Of a DNA stretch of 39,392 nucleotides, positions 32,534 through 39,392 are shown one piece after another (position 1 is the stretch's first letter; each line of letters opens with the position of its first letter). A model generated the notes under the pieces. That model saw only the letters and a program-made list of their open reading frames with translations, did not search any database and was not told the origin of the DNA. The stretch is from a bacterium (GTDB lineage: Bacteria > Margulisbacteria > Marinamargulisbacteria > SXXA01): contig CANIAP010000003.1 in NCBI GenBank assembly GCA_947465765.1, positions 1 through 39,392 of the forward strand. Reading direction: 5' to 3'. Both the position numbers and the translations under genes were made by a program.

Positions 32534-33526
32534 GTGATAAGGGTCGCACTAGATGCAATGGGTGGCGATTATGCCCCCGATGAGATTGTTAAAGGTGCGG
32601 CGCTTGCGATTGCTGAGCTTGGGGTGGCCATCTTTTTGGTCGGTCCCCAAGACATTATAGCGACGGCGATTGCGACCCACGCGCCGTTATACGCTGACAA
32701 AATAACGGTGGTCCATGCGCCTGAAGTGGTTGAAATGGGGGAGTCTCCCTCCAAGTCGTTTCGGCAAAAGAAGGAATCATCGATTCGGGTGGGACTTGAC
32801 CTATTAAAATCCAACCAGGCGGATGCGTTTGTTTCGGCAGGAAATACCGGCGCGGTGATGGCCGCATCCACTCTTTTATTAGGACGAATCGACGGTGTTG
32901 AACGTCCGGCGATTGCCGCTATATTACCGTCTAAAAATGGGCCCTTTGTCATGTTGGATATGGGTGCCAGCGTCGATAGTAAACCGTCGCATCTCCTTCA
33001 ATTTGCGAAAATGGGGATGTGTTATTCCCGATTGGTATTGGGGCTGGAGTCTCCCCGAATTGGGTTGCTTAATATTGGCGAAGAGACGGAAAAAGGGAAT
33101 CAGCTCACTCAGACTACCCATGAGTTGCTTAAAGAGGATGCCACACTCAACTTTGCGGGGAACGTTGAGGGAAAACATATTTTGTCTGGTGTTGTGGATG
33201 TCGTTGTCACCGACGGATTCGTCGGGAATAGTATGTTGAAGTTTGGGGAAGGCGCAGTCGATCTCTTTTTTGATTTTTTTAAAACCGAAGCCCGTCAGAA
33301 CTGGCGGTCATTGTTGGGGCTTTTGCTGTTGAAGCCTGCGTTGCGAGAGTTTAAAAAGAGATATGATTATTCGGAATATGGGGGCGCTCCGTTGCTTGGT
33401 TTGAATGGGGTGTCTGTGATTGCTCATGGCCGGTCGGATGCTAATGCGATTAAAAACGCCATTCGCCAGGCGAACGACGCCGTGGCAACCCATCTCGTTG
33501 AAAATATGACAAAGGCGATGGGGTGA
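32534..33526 (+). CDS. plsX: Phosphate acyltransferase PlsX
   Basis: The 330-residue enzyme converts acyl-ACP to acyl-phosphate for phospholipid synthesis. Motifs: VALDAMGGDYAPDEIVKGA, SVRSGNTGAVMAAS-like sequence (here SAGNTGAVMAASTLLLGRI), RPAIAAILPSK and YGGAPLLGLNGVSVIAHGRS at the C-terminus. The start is GTG 32534, two bases after the rpmF stop. Its TGA overlaps the fabH GTG start (GTGA), so translation is coupled. Confidence 0.96.
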   Translation: MIRVALDAMGGDYAPDEIVKGAALAIAELGVAIFLVGPQDIIATAIATHAPLYADKITVVHAPEVVEMGESPSKSFRQKKESSIRVGLDLLKSNQADAFVSAGNTGAVMAASTLLLGRIDGVERPAIAAILPSKNGPFVMLDMGASVDSKPSHLLQFAKMGMCYSRLVLGLESPRIGLLNIGEETEKGNQLTQTTHELLKEDATLNFAGNVEGKHILSGVVDVVVTDGFVGNSMLKFGEGAVDLFFDFFKTEARQNWRSLLGLLLLKPALREFKKRYDYSEYGGAPLLGLNGVSVIAHGRSDANAIKNAIRQANDAVATHLVENMTKAMG

Positions 33527-34518
33527 GTCGCTCCGTCGGGATCTTGGGGTTAGGCAAATATCTGCCCCCTAGGATTGTGACCAACGCCGATATTGTGGCG
33601 ATGGGTATTGATACGTCGGATGAGTGGATCGTAGACCGCACGGGGATTCGAGAGCGGCGCATCGTCGATGAGTCGATGGCGACCTCCGATATGGCGGTGA
33701 TCGCGGCACAGCAAGCGATGGAGCGCGCGCAGGTGGATTCAAAAGAAATTGATTTGGTGATTGTGGCGACGACGTCTCCGGATTATCTGGGGTTTCCGTC
33801 GACTGCGTGCCTGGTTCAAGATCGGTTGGGTCTCCAGAATGTGGGGGCATTTGACCTTTCGGCGGCGTGTTCTGGATTTATATACGCAATGACGACTGGG
33901 GCCCAATTCGTGGAGACGGGACATTGTAAAAAAGTGCTCGTGATTGGTGCGGATTGTTTGTCGAAATGGGTGGATTGGACCGATCGGAGTAGTTGTATTT
34001 TGTTCGGTGACGGTGCCGGTGCTGCGATTCTAGGAGAGGTCCAGCCTGGACGGGGCATTATGACGTCGATCCTCAATTCAGATGGATCTGAGGCCTCGAT
34101 CTTAATGATTAAAGAAGGAGGTACCCGTTCTATGGGCTCCTTAAAGACCCTTGATACACCGGCGAACCATATTTATATGGATGGGCGATCGGTATTTAAG
34201 GTGGCGGTGAATACGGTCGTTACGGCACTCCTCGAAGGTTTGAATAAAGTAGGGCTGACGCCGCAAGATATCGATTTGTTAGTGCCTCACCAGGCCAATT
34301 CTCGTATTATTGACTATGTTCGCAGTAAGCTTGGGCTTTCCTCTGAAAAAGTATTTTCTAATATTGAACGGTATGGAAATACATCGGCGGCGTCGATACC
34401 GATTGCGCTTGAGGAAGCGGTTTCTGAGGGGCGATTAGTGCCGGGTCAGATTGTCGCCACAATCGGATTTGGTGCGGGGTTTACTTGGGCGACATCAATA
34501 CTACGTTGGGGGGTTTAA
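33523..34518 (+). CDS. fabH: 3-oxoacyl-ACP synthase III
   Basis: The 331-residue initiating condensing enzyme joins acetyl-CoA (or another short acyl-CoA) with malonyl-ACP. The Cys-His-Asn triad is visible: C116 in LSAACSGFIYAM, H256 in VPHQANSRII and N286 in YGNTSAASIP. DEWIVDRTGIRERR near residue 33 is also typical. Start GTG 33523 overlaps the plsX stop. fabD follows after 1 bp. Confidence 0.97.
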   Translation: MSRSVGILGLGKYLPPRIVTNADIVAMGIDTSDEWIVDRTGIRERRIVDESMATSDMAVIAAQQAMERAQVDSKEIDLVIVATTSPDYLGFPSTACLVQDRLGLQNVGAFDLSAACSGFIYAMTTGAQFVETGHCKKVLVIGADCLSKWVDWTDRSSCILFGDGAGAAILGEVQPGRGIMTSILNSDGSEASILMIKEGGTRSMGSLKTLDTPANHIYMDGRSVFKVAVNTVVTALLEGLNKVGLTPQDIDLLVPHQANSRIIDYVRSKLGLSSEKVFSNIERYGNTSAASIPIALEEAVSEGRLVPGQIVATIGFGAGFTWATSILRWGV

Positions 34519-34519
34519 T

Positions 34520-35455
34520 ATGCCATCAATAGCACTCATTTTTCCCGGGCAGGGATCTCAAAAAGTAGGTATGGGCAAGGACCTCGTCGCGGCCTTTCCT
34601 GTTGCGAAAACTATTTTTGAAACCGCAAATCAGGTCTTGGGTAGAGATATTATGTCGCTGTGTTTTGACGGTCCCCACGAGGACCTTACGCTGACATCGA
34701 ACGCGCAGCCGGCAATCTTTGTGGTGTCTGCAGCCTTGCTTGAGGTTCTGAAAAGCCATGGGGTTACTCCGTCGTATGTGGCGGGGCATAGTTTGGGTGA
34801 AATTACGGCGTATTATGCGGCAGGGGTCGTTGACTTTGAGACGGCCTTGAAAATTATTGATGCACGGGGAAATGGGATGGCGGCATCAGTACCGGCAGGG
34901 CGGTCGGGGATGGCGGCCATTATGGGGCTGGAATTGGCTGAGATAGAGACTGTGTTGGCGCCATTTAAAGACCGTCCCGTCGTGGCTGCAAACCTAAATT
35001 GCCCCGGACAAATTGTTATATCGGGTGAAAAAATAGCGTTGGATGAAGCCTGTGCTCTCCTTAAATTGGCGGGGGCTAAAGTGATTCCATTGCCAGTGAG
35101 TGGGGCCTTTCATTCGCCAATGATGCAACCGGGAGCTCGGAATTTGGCGGAGTTTATCAAGCCTCTGGAATTTAAGGCGGCTCAGATTCCGATCGTGTTG
35201 AATCGGACCGCTCAGCCCGAAACCCGTGCGGATGAGTTAAAAGCCAATTTGCCACTTCAGGTGGTATCTCCGGTACGGTGGATCGAGAGTGTTTGTCATC
35301 TGATGGACACGGTAGCGACGGTAGTTGAGGTGGGCCCGGGCAAAGTTCTCACGGGGCTGGTCAAAAAAATAGCGCCAGAGCTCAATGTCGTTACTATTAA
35401 TGACGCCGGAACGGCAACTGAATGGCTTGGAACCGCCCTGGCCCAACAACACTGA
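34520..35455 (+). CDS. fabD: Malonyl-CoA:ACP transacylase
   Basis: The 311-residue enzyme loads malonyl groups onto ACP. It has GQGSQ (10-14), the nucleophile S91 in GHSLGE and the catalytic H198 in GAFHSPMM. ATG 34520, one base after the fabH stop, is preferred to an upstream ATG inside fabH because it starts MPSIALIFPGQGSQ and is preceded by a G-run. It matches the family length of about 310. Confidence 0.96.
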   Translation: MPSIALIFPGQGSQKVGMGKDLVAAFPVAKTIFETANQVLGRDIMSLCFDGPHEDLTLTSNAQPAIFVVSAALLEVLKSHGVTPSYVAGHSLGEITAYYAAGVVDFETALKIIDARGNGMAASVPAGRSGMAAIMGLELAEIETVLAPFKDRPVVAANLNCPGQIVISGEKIALDEACALLKLAGAKVIPLPVSGAFHSPMMQPGARNLAEFIKPLEFKAAQIPIVLNRTAQPETRADELKANLPLQVVSPVRWIESVCHLMDTVATVVEVGPGKVLTGLVKKIAPELNVVTINDAGTATEWLGTALAQQH

Positions 35456-35467
35456 GGAGTAGAGGGT

Positions 35468-36211
35468 ATGAATTTTAAAGGTAAGGTGGTCGTTGTAACT
35501 GGGGGCTCTCGCGGGATTGGGTTTCAAATCGCCGATGCATTTGCGGCCTGTGGTGCCACGGTGGTGGTATGTGCGACCCAACAAGCACGATGTGACCAAG
35601 TGGCGGCAGAATTGAGCGAGAAATATGGGGTCGTGACACGCGGTGTACAGGTCAACGTGGCCGTGTTTGAAGAAGTTGAAACGATGGTTAAGTCCGTCGT
35701 GGCAGAATTGGGTCGAATTGATGTCATGGTCAATAACGCCGGGATCACGAAAGATAATTTGCTGCTGCGGATGAGTCAGGATGACTGGAATGATGTCATT
35801 ACCACGAATTTGACGTCCATATTCAATACGACCAAGGCCGTGATTCGTCCGATGTTGAAACAAAAATACGGCCGAATCATTAATATGAGCTCGGTGGTTG
35901 GGGTGATGGGTAATCCAGGGCAGACCAATTATGCGGCGTCTAAAGCCGGGATGATTGGATTTTCAAAATCGATTGCCAAAGAAGTCGGGGCAAAGGGGAT
36001 CACTTGCAACGTGATCGCACCGGGGTTTATTGAGACTGACATGATAGAATCTTTACCGAAAGATTATCTTGATAATATAATGGGGCAGATTCCGCTGAAA
36101 CGGCTGGGCTCGTCTGTCGATGTAGCGAATGCTGTTTTGTTTTTCGCTTCTGATCTTGCAAGTTATATCACCGGTCAAGTACTTAACGTTGACGGTGGGT
36201 TGTTGATGTAA
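35468..36211 (+). CDS. fabG: 3-oxoacyl-ACP reductase
   Basis: The 247-residue short-chain dehydrogenase reduces 3-oxoacyl-ACP with NADPH. It has TGGSRGIG (11-18), NNAG (89-92), N114, S142, and the YxxxK pair Y155/K159 in NYAASKAG. AGAGGG precedes the ATG by 2-3 nt, 12 bp after fabD. Confidence 0.96.
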   Translation: MNFKGKVVVVTGGSRGIGFQIADAFAACGATVVVCATQQARCDQVAAELSEKYGVVTRGVQVNVAVFEEVETMVKSVVAELGRIDVMVNNAGITKDNLLLRMSQDDWNDVITTNLTSIFNTTKAVIRPMLKQKYGRIINMSSVVGVMGNPGQTNYAASKAGMIGFSKSIAKEVGAKGITCNVIAPGFIETDMIESLPKDYLDNIMGQIPLKRLGSSVDVANAVLFFASDLASYITGQVLNVDGGLLM

Positions 36212-36232
36212 ATTCCCCAGGAGGTAAATGGT

Positions 36233-36481
36233 ATGGCTCTTTCTCGTGACGAAGTATATCTTAAGGTTCGATCGGTTATTGTTGAGCAGTTGGGCGTGTC
36301 TGAAGACGAAGTGACGGATAGCGCGTCATTCACGGATGACCTTGGCGCAGATTCCTTGGATACCGTTGAATTGGTAATGGCATTAGAAGAAGAATTCGGT
36401 ACCGAAATTGCGGACGAAGACGCTGAAAAGTTGACTACGGTAGGTCGCACTGTTGACTATATCGTTGGCCACGTAAAATAG
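36233..36481 (+). CDS. acpP: Acyl carrier protein
   Basis: The 82-residue acidic four-helix protein carries the phosphopantetheine attachment site S41 in [19 protein letters not shown] perfect AGGAGG lies 8 nt before ATG 36233, consistent with high expression. It sits between fabG and fabF, the standard order. Confidence 0.97.
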   Translation: MALSRDEVYLKVRSVIVEQLGVSEDEVTDSASFTDDLGADSLDTVELVMALEEEFGTEIADEDAEKLTTVGRTVDYIVGHVK

Positions 36482-36494
36482 CGCTGTCGTACCT

Positions 36495-37736
36495 GTGATA
36501 GCAAAACGCGTCGTTATTACCGGATACGGGACGATAAATCCGATCGGGAATTCGGCTGAGGAATTTTGGGCTGCTGCGACATCAGGGCAGTCCGGAATAT
36601 CTCGAGTTACTCAATTTGATGTTACGGACTTTTCAACTCAAATTGCGGGCTCGGTCAAAAACTTTGACCCTGAGAATTTTTTTGATAAAAAAGAATCGCG
36701 GCGAACGTCGCGTTTTATTTTGTTGGCGCTAATGGCGGCCAAAGAAGCAGTGGCCCATTCTGGGCTGGATATCGCTGCGGAAGCAGACGAAATCGGCGTG
36801 GAAATTGGGTCTGGGATTGGCGGGATCGAAGTGTTAGAGGAAGCGACTCGGACATTGATGCAAAAAGGGCCATCCCGAGTCAGCCCATTCACGGTTCCGA
36901 TGATGATATCGGATATGGCATCTGGACAGGTGGCTATTAAACTTGGTGCAAGAGGTCCCAATTCGTGTTCCGTGACGGCCTGTGCGTCATCGGCTAACTC
37001 AATGGGGAATGCTTATCGGACGATTCAGCGGGGCGAAGCCGTCGCAATGATTACCGGGGGTGCTGAAGCGACGATTACACCGCTATGTTTGGCGAGTTTT
37101 TGTGCGGCTCGGTCCTTATCCTCTCGGAACGATGACCCCACTCGTGCATCACGACCTTTTGAAGGGGGACGTGATGGATTTGTGATGGGGGAAGGTGCCG
37201 GAATTCTGATTTTTGAAGATCTTGATCACGCCAAGGCGCGTGGTGCGACGATCTATGGTGAGATTGTTGGATTTGGGTCCAGCGGCGATGCGTACCACAT
37301 TACGGCGCCTGCTCCTGAAGGCGAAGGCGCACAACGAGCCATCAAAATGGCGCTGAAGTCGGCCGGACTTGGTCCTGAAGATGTGGATTATGTAAATGCC
37401 CACGGAACCTCAACTGAATTGAATGATAAAAATGAAACCCAAGCGATTAAAGCCGTTTTTGGGGATCATGCCTATAAACTAAAAGTGACGTCGATTAAAT
37501 CGATGACCGGACATTTGCTTGGGGCCGCAGGTGCCTTAGAGGCCGTGTGTACCATTCAAACAATTTTGAATTCGGTGATTACTCCCACCATTAACTACGA
37601 TGTTCCCGATCCGAATTGTGATTTGGATTACACGCCGAATGTTGCGGTATCCCATAATGTGGATGTTGCGATTTCAAATTCATTTGGCTTTGGTGGCCAC
37701 AACGCAGTGCTTGTCCTTCAGAAATACCGCGGTTAA
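36495..37736 (+). CDS. fabF: 3-oxoacyl-ACP synthase II
   Basis: The 413-residue elongating condensing enzyme has the Cys-His-His triad: C163 in VTACASSANSMG, H303 in NAHGTST and H340 in KSMTGHLLGAAGAL (with K335). The C-terminus ISNSFGFGGHN is typical. The start is GTG 36495, 13 bp after acpP. The rnhB start lies within its last codons. Confidence 0.97.
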   Translation: MIAKRVVITGYGTINPIGNSAEEFWAAATSGQSGISRVTQFDVTDFSTQIAGSVKNFDPENFFDKKESRRTSRFILLALMAAKEAVAHSGLDIAAEADEIGVEIGSGIGGIEVLEEATRTLMQKGPSRVSPFTVPMMISDMASGQVAIKLGARGPNSCSVTACASSANSMGNAYRTIQRGEAVAMITGGAEATITPLCLASFCAARSLSSRNDDPTRASRPFEGGRDGFVMGEGAGILIFEDLDHAKARGATIYGEIVGFGSSGDAYHITAPAPEGEGAQRAIKMALKSAGLGPEDVDYVNAHGTSTELNDKNETQAIKAVFGDHAYKLKVTSIKSMTGHLLGAAGALEAVCTIQTILNSVITPTINYDVPDPNCDLDYTPNVAVSHNVDVAISNSFGFGGHNAVLVLQKYRG

Positions 37737-38304
37737 GAATTTAACTGCGGGTGTAGACGAGGCGGGGAGGGGGGCCTTGGCCGGTCCGGTTGTGGCGGCG
37801 GCGGTGGTGTTGGATTCCGAGTTGGATCCAGCACTTTTTAAGGACTCTAAATCGATTAGTGCTCGGGAACGCGATCGACTTTTTATGATTCTATTGGAAT
37901 CAAAGTCTCTGATCGGGGTGGGTGTCCATAGTCATCGGTTTGTCGACAAGCTCAATGTTCTGGGTGCAACGATGTCGGCGATGACGCGCGCTGTCTATCG
38001 GTTGCCGGTGATTCCCCACAGTATTTTGATTGATGGGAATCGTGTGCCACGTCCGTTGCAGGGTTCGGCAAAGGCGATTGTGAAGGGGGATGCGACGGTG
38101 CCCGAAATAAGTGCGGCATCGATTGTGGCAAAGGTGACTCGTGATCGGATTATGACGCTGTTGGGTCAGCGGTTTCCTCAGTATCAATTTGCGGTTCATA
38201 AAGGCTATGCGACCGCCATTCACTATGGGGCGCTGGCGCAATGGGGGCCTTGCGCCGTACACCGAAAAACGTTTAATCTCACGGTTCAGGAATCCCTATT
38301 TTGA
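37711..38304 (+). CDS. rnhB: Ribonuclease HII
   Basis: The 197-residue enzyme from TTG 37711 removes RNA from RNA-DNA hybrids and single ribonucleotides from DNA. GVDEAGRGALAGPVVAAAVVL near residue 14 holds the catalytic Asp-Glu (D16, E17), and ILIDGNRVP and VKGDATVPEISAASIVAKVTRD follow. An ATG farther upstream in this frame lies deep inside fabF and would add 37 unrelated residues, so the TTG, close to the family N-terminus, is preferred. Its stop overlaps the yraN TTG (TTGA). Confidence 0.93.
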   Translation: MSFRNTAVKNLTAGVDEAGRGALAGPVVAAAVVLDSELDPALFKDSKSISARERDRLFMILLESKSLIGVGVHSHRFVDKLNVLGATMSAMTRAVYRLPVIPHSILIDGNRVPRPLQGSAKAIVKGDATVPEISAASIVAKVTRDRIMTLLGQRFPQYQFAVHKGYATAIHYGALAQWGPCAVHRKTFNLTVQESLF

Positions 38305-38651
38305 ACCCGTTAGCCAAGCGGGGCGTGGAGGGAGAGCGGGTGGCCCGACGATACTTGGTCGATGCGGGGCATGTGATTTTGGCGGCTAACTTTCATTCGC
38401 GATGGGGCGAAATTGATATTATTGGATTGAGTCCAGAGCGGGTTGTTATCTTTTATGAGGTCAAAAGTTACGCCGCGAATTCGATGGTGCATCCCTTAGA
38501 GTCGGTGACCCCCGCAAAAATCCGGAAGATCGAAAAGACGGTACAGTATTTTCTAATGAAAAATCCGCGATATTTTGAATCAGAGATGAGGATTGAGGTT
38601 ATTGTGACTGACGGTGATCGGGTCGTGGACCATTTGAAGACGTTGAAATAG
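38301..38651 (+). CDS. yraN: UPF0102/YraN family nuclease-fold protein
   Basis: The 116-residue protein has the conserved N-terminus KRGVEGERVARRYLVDAGH, then NFHSRWGEIDIIG and VIFYEVKSYAANSM, the D-(E/Q)xK core of the Holliday-junction-resolvase-like nuclease fold. Its cellular role is not established. It often follows rnhB, as here. The TTG start overlaps the rnhB stop. It is the last gene of the fatty acid operon and meets tlyA tail-to-tail with 17 bp between. Confidence 0.92.
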   Translation: MNPLAKRGVEGERVARRYLVDAGHVILAANFHSRWGEIDIIGLSPERVVIFYEVKSYAANSMVHPLESVTPAKIRKIEKTVQYFLMKNPRYFESEMRIEVIVTDGDRVVDHLKTLK

Positions 38652-38668
38652 CGGGGGTTATTTTTCCA

Positions 38669-39392
38669 CTACTTCGGCGTTAACCAGAGAAACTGTTCTT
38701 GGTTCCCTTTGGCTCCCGTGATGGGTGACGGGCAATGGCCTTTGATTTCAAATTGATCGGACAGCGCTGCTTTGACTCGGTCGACGATCGTTGCGATGAG
38801 TTCGGGATCTCGAATGATACCCCCTTTTCCTACCTCGCTTCGTTCGGCTTCAAACTGGGGTTTGATCAGGATGACATAATCCCCGCGAGGTACCAGTTGT
38901 TTAACCGCCGGAAGGACTTTGGTCACGCTGATGAATGAGACATCCATTACGACCAGGTCGGCGTTCGACATCCAATTCGGGGGAGTATTTGCCCCCATCA
39001 TAAGAGGGTTTATTTGGTCAGGGGTGAGGGTCCGGACGTTGACCCGTTCAAAGATCGCTACCCGGGGGTCCCGTTGGACTTTGAGATTGACCTGGCCATA
39101 CCCGACATCCAGGCCGATGACGGATGCGACATCGTTGTGGAGTAGAAAATCGGTAAATCCGCCGGTTGAAATCCCGACGTCGAGGGCATGTCGTCCTTTG
39201 ATATCAAATTGAAAAGCAGCCCAGGCGCCCTCTAATTTAAGGCCTCCGCGGGACACGTACTTGGGAAGATCGGTGAGAATCCGGATGATCGAATCTTCGC
39301 GAACCGCTTGGCCAGATTTGGTTATTTTGAGATCGTTGACCAATATTTGGCCGGTCATAATTAAGAATTGTGCTTTTTCCCGAGTGGGCACT
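38669..39392 (-). CDS. tlyA: TlyA family rRNA methyltransferase / hemolysin (5' end outside window)
   Basis: The visible 240 residues start inside the S4 RNA-binding domain (TREKAQFLIMTGQILVND) and continue with the RrmJ-like methyltransferase domain: YVSRGGLKLEGA (catalytic Lys), ALDVGISTGGFTDFLL (SAM site), DLVVMDVSFISV (catalytic Asp) and ILIKPQFEAER (Lys-Glu). TlyA methylates the 2'-OH of rRNA nucleotides. The GTG at 39391 is probably an internal valine because the family has about 10 more N-terminal residues. Convergent with the fatty acid operon. Confidence 0.93.
   Translation of the reverse strand, partial: VPTREKAQFLIMTGQILVNDLKITKSGQAVREDSIIRILTDLPKYVSRGGLKLEGAWAAFQFDIKGRHALDVGISTGGFTDFLLHNDVASVIGLDVGYGQVNLKVQRDPRVAIFERVNVRTLTPDQINPLMMGANTPPNWMSNADLVVMDVSFISVTKVLPAVKQLVPRGDYVILIKPQFEAERSEVGKGGIIRDPELIATIVDRVKAALSDQFEIKGHCPSPITGAKGNQEQFLWLTPK

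Noticed and set aside
1..39392. CRISPR array, prophage, toxin-antitoxin or restriction system
   Set aside because: No regularly spaced repeats and no genes of these kinds were seen; accessory DNA is limited to the glycan locus, the IS end and the decayed ATPase.

Overview
The window comes from a diderm (Gram-negative) bacterium of roughly balanced GC content. It carries lipid A genes (a fabZ-lpxA fusion and lpxB), glycan and LPS-type glycosyltransferases, a type I glutamine synthetase with the adenylylation tyrosine, and a bacterial type II fatty acid synthesis operon. TGA is a normal stop codon (plsX, rnhB, gcvP neighbours). The FabZ-LpxA fusion and several orphan Ser-rich proteins suggest an uncultivated or poorly sampled lineage. 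I cannot place the phylum from sequence alone.

Layout. 1-149 is the right end of an IS66-type insertion sequence, which has cut the 3' end of a GT2 glycosyltransferase gene that also carries an in-frame TGA. 146-8318 (minus strand) is a surface-glycan locus: GT2 pseudogene, GT9 heptosyltransferase-like gene, Wzx-like flippase, methyltransferase, two 92.5%-identical transaldolases, a GT-C membrane glycosyltransferase and a FkbM-like methyltransferase. A decayed fragment of a second GT9 gene lies between the two transaldolase blocks. 8367-10791 (plus) is fabZ-lpxA and lpxB. 10819-17754 (minus) holds an NHLRC2-like thioredoxin/NHL protein, rbgA, an aspC-like aminotransferase, two small EamA/SMR-type membrane proteins and a FlaA1/CapD-type sugar dehydratase. 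A tRNA-Pro(UGG) lies on plus at 12922-12998.

17904-28912 is mostly plus: an orphan protein, gcvP translationally coupled to an Rrf2 regulator, a 561-bp region with a decayed ATPase gene and competing inverted repeats, then ABC-F, hisC, aroB, aroQ (shikimate/aromatic or histidine pathway) and an endonuclease/exonuclease/phosphatase-fold enzyme. Three more orphan Ser-rich, Cys/Trp-poor proteins run on minus (27066-27890 and 28883-30562). 30813-38651 (plus) is glnA and then a nine-gene operon rpmF-plsX-fabH-fabD-fabG-acpP-fabF-rnhB-yraN behind a strong sigma70-like promoter with a palindrome at the predicted start of transcription. The window ends in a 5'-truncated tlyA on minus.

The most interesting threads are: (a) several lead genes whose only promoter-like -10 box lies 6-10 nt before the start codon with no Shine-Dalgarno, which suggests leaderless mRNAs; (b) the modular duplication and decay history of the glycan locus; (c) the orphan Ser-rich proteins with an internal repeat; (d) the gcvP-Rrf2 pair; (e) the operator-like palindrome on the fatty acid operon. 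No CRISPR array, phage, toxin-antitoxin or other defence system was seen.
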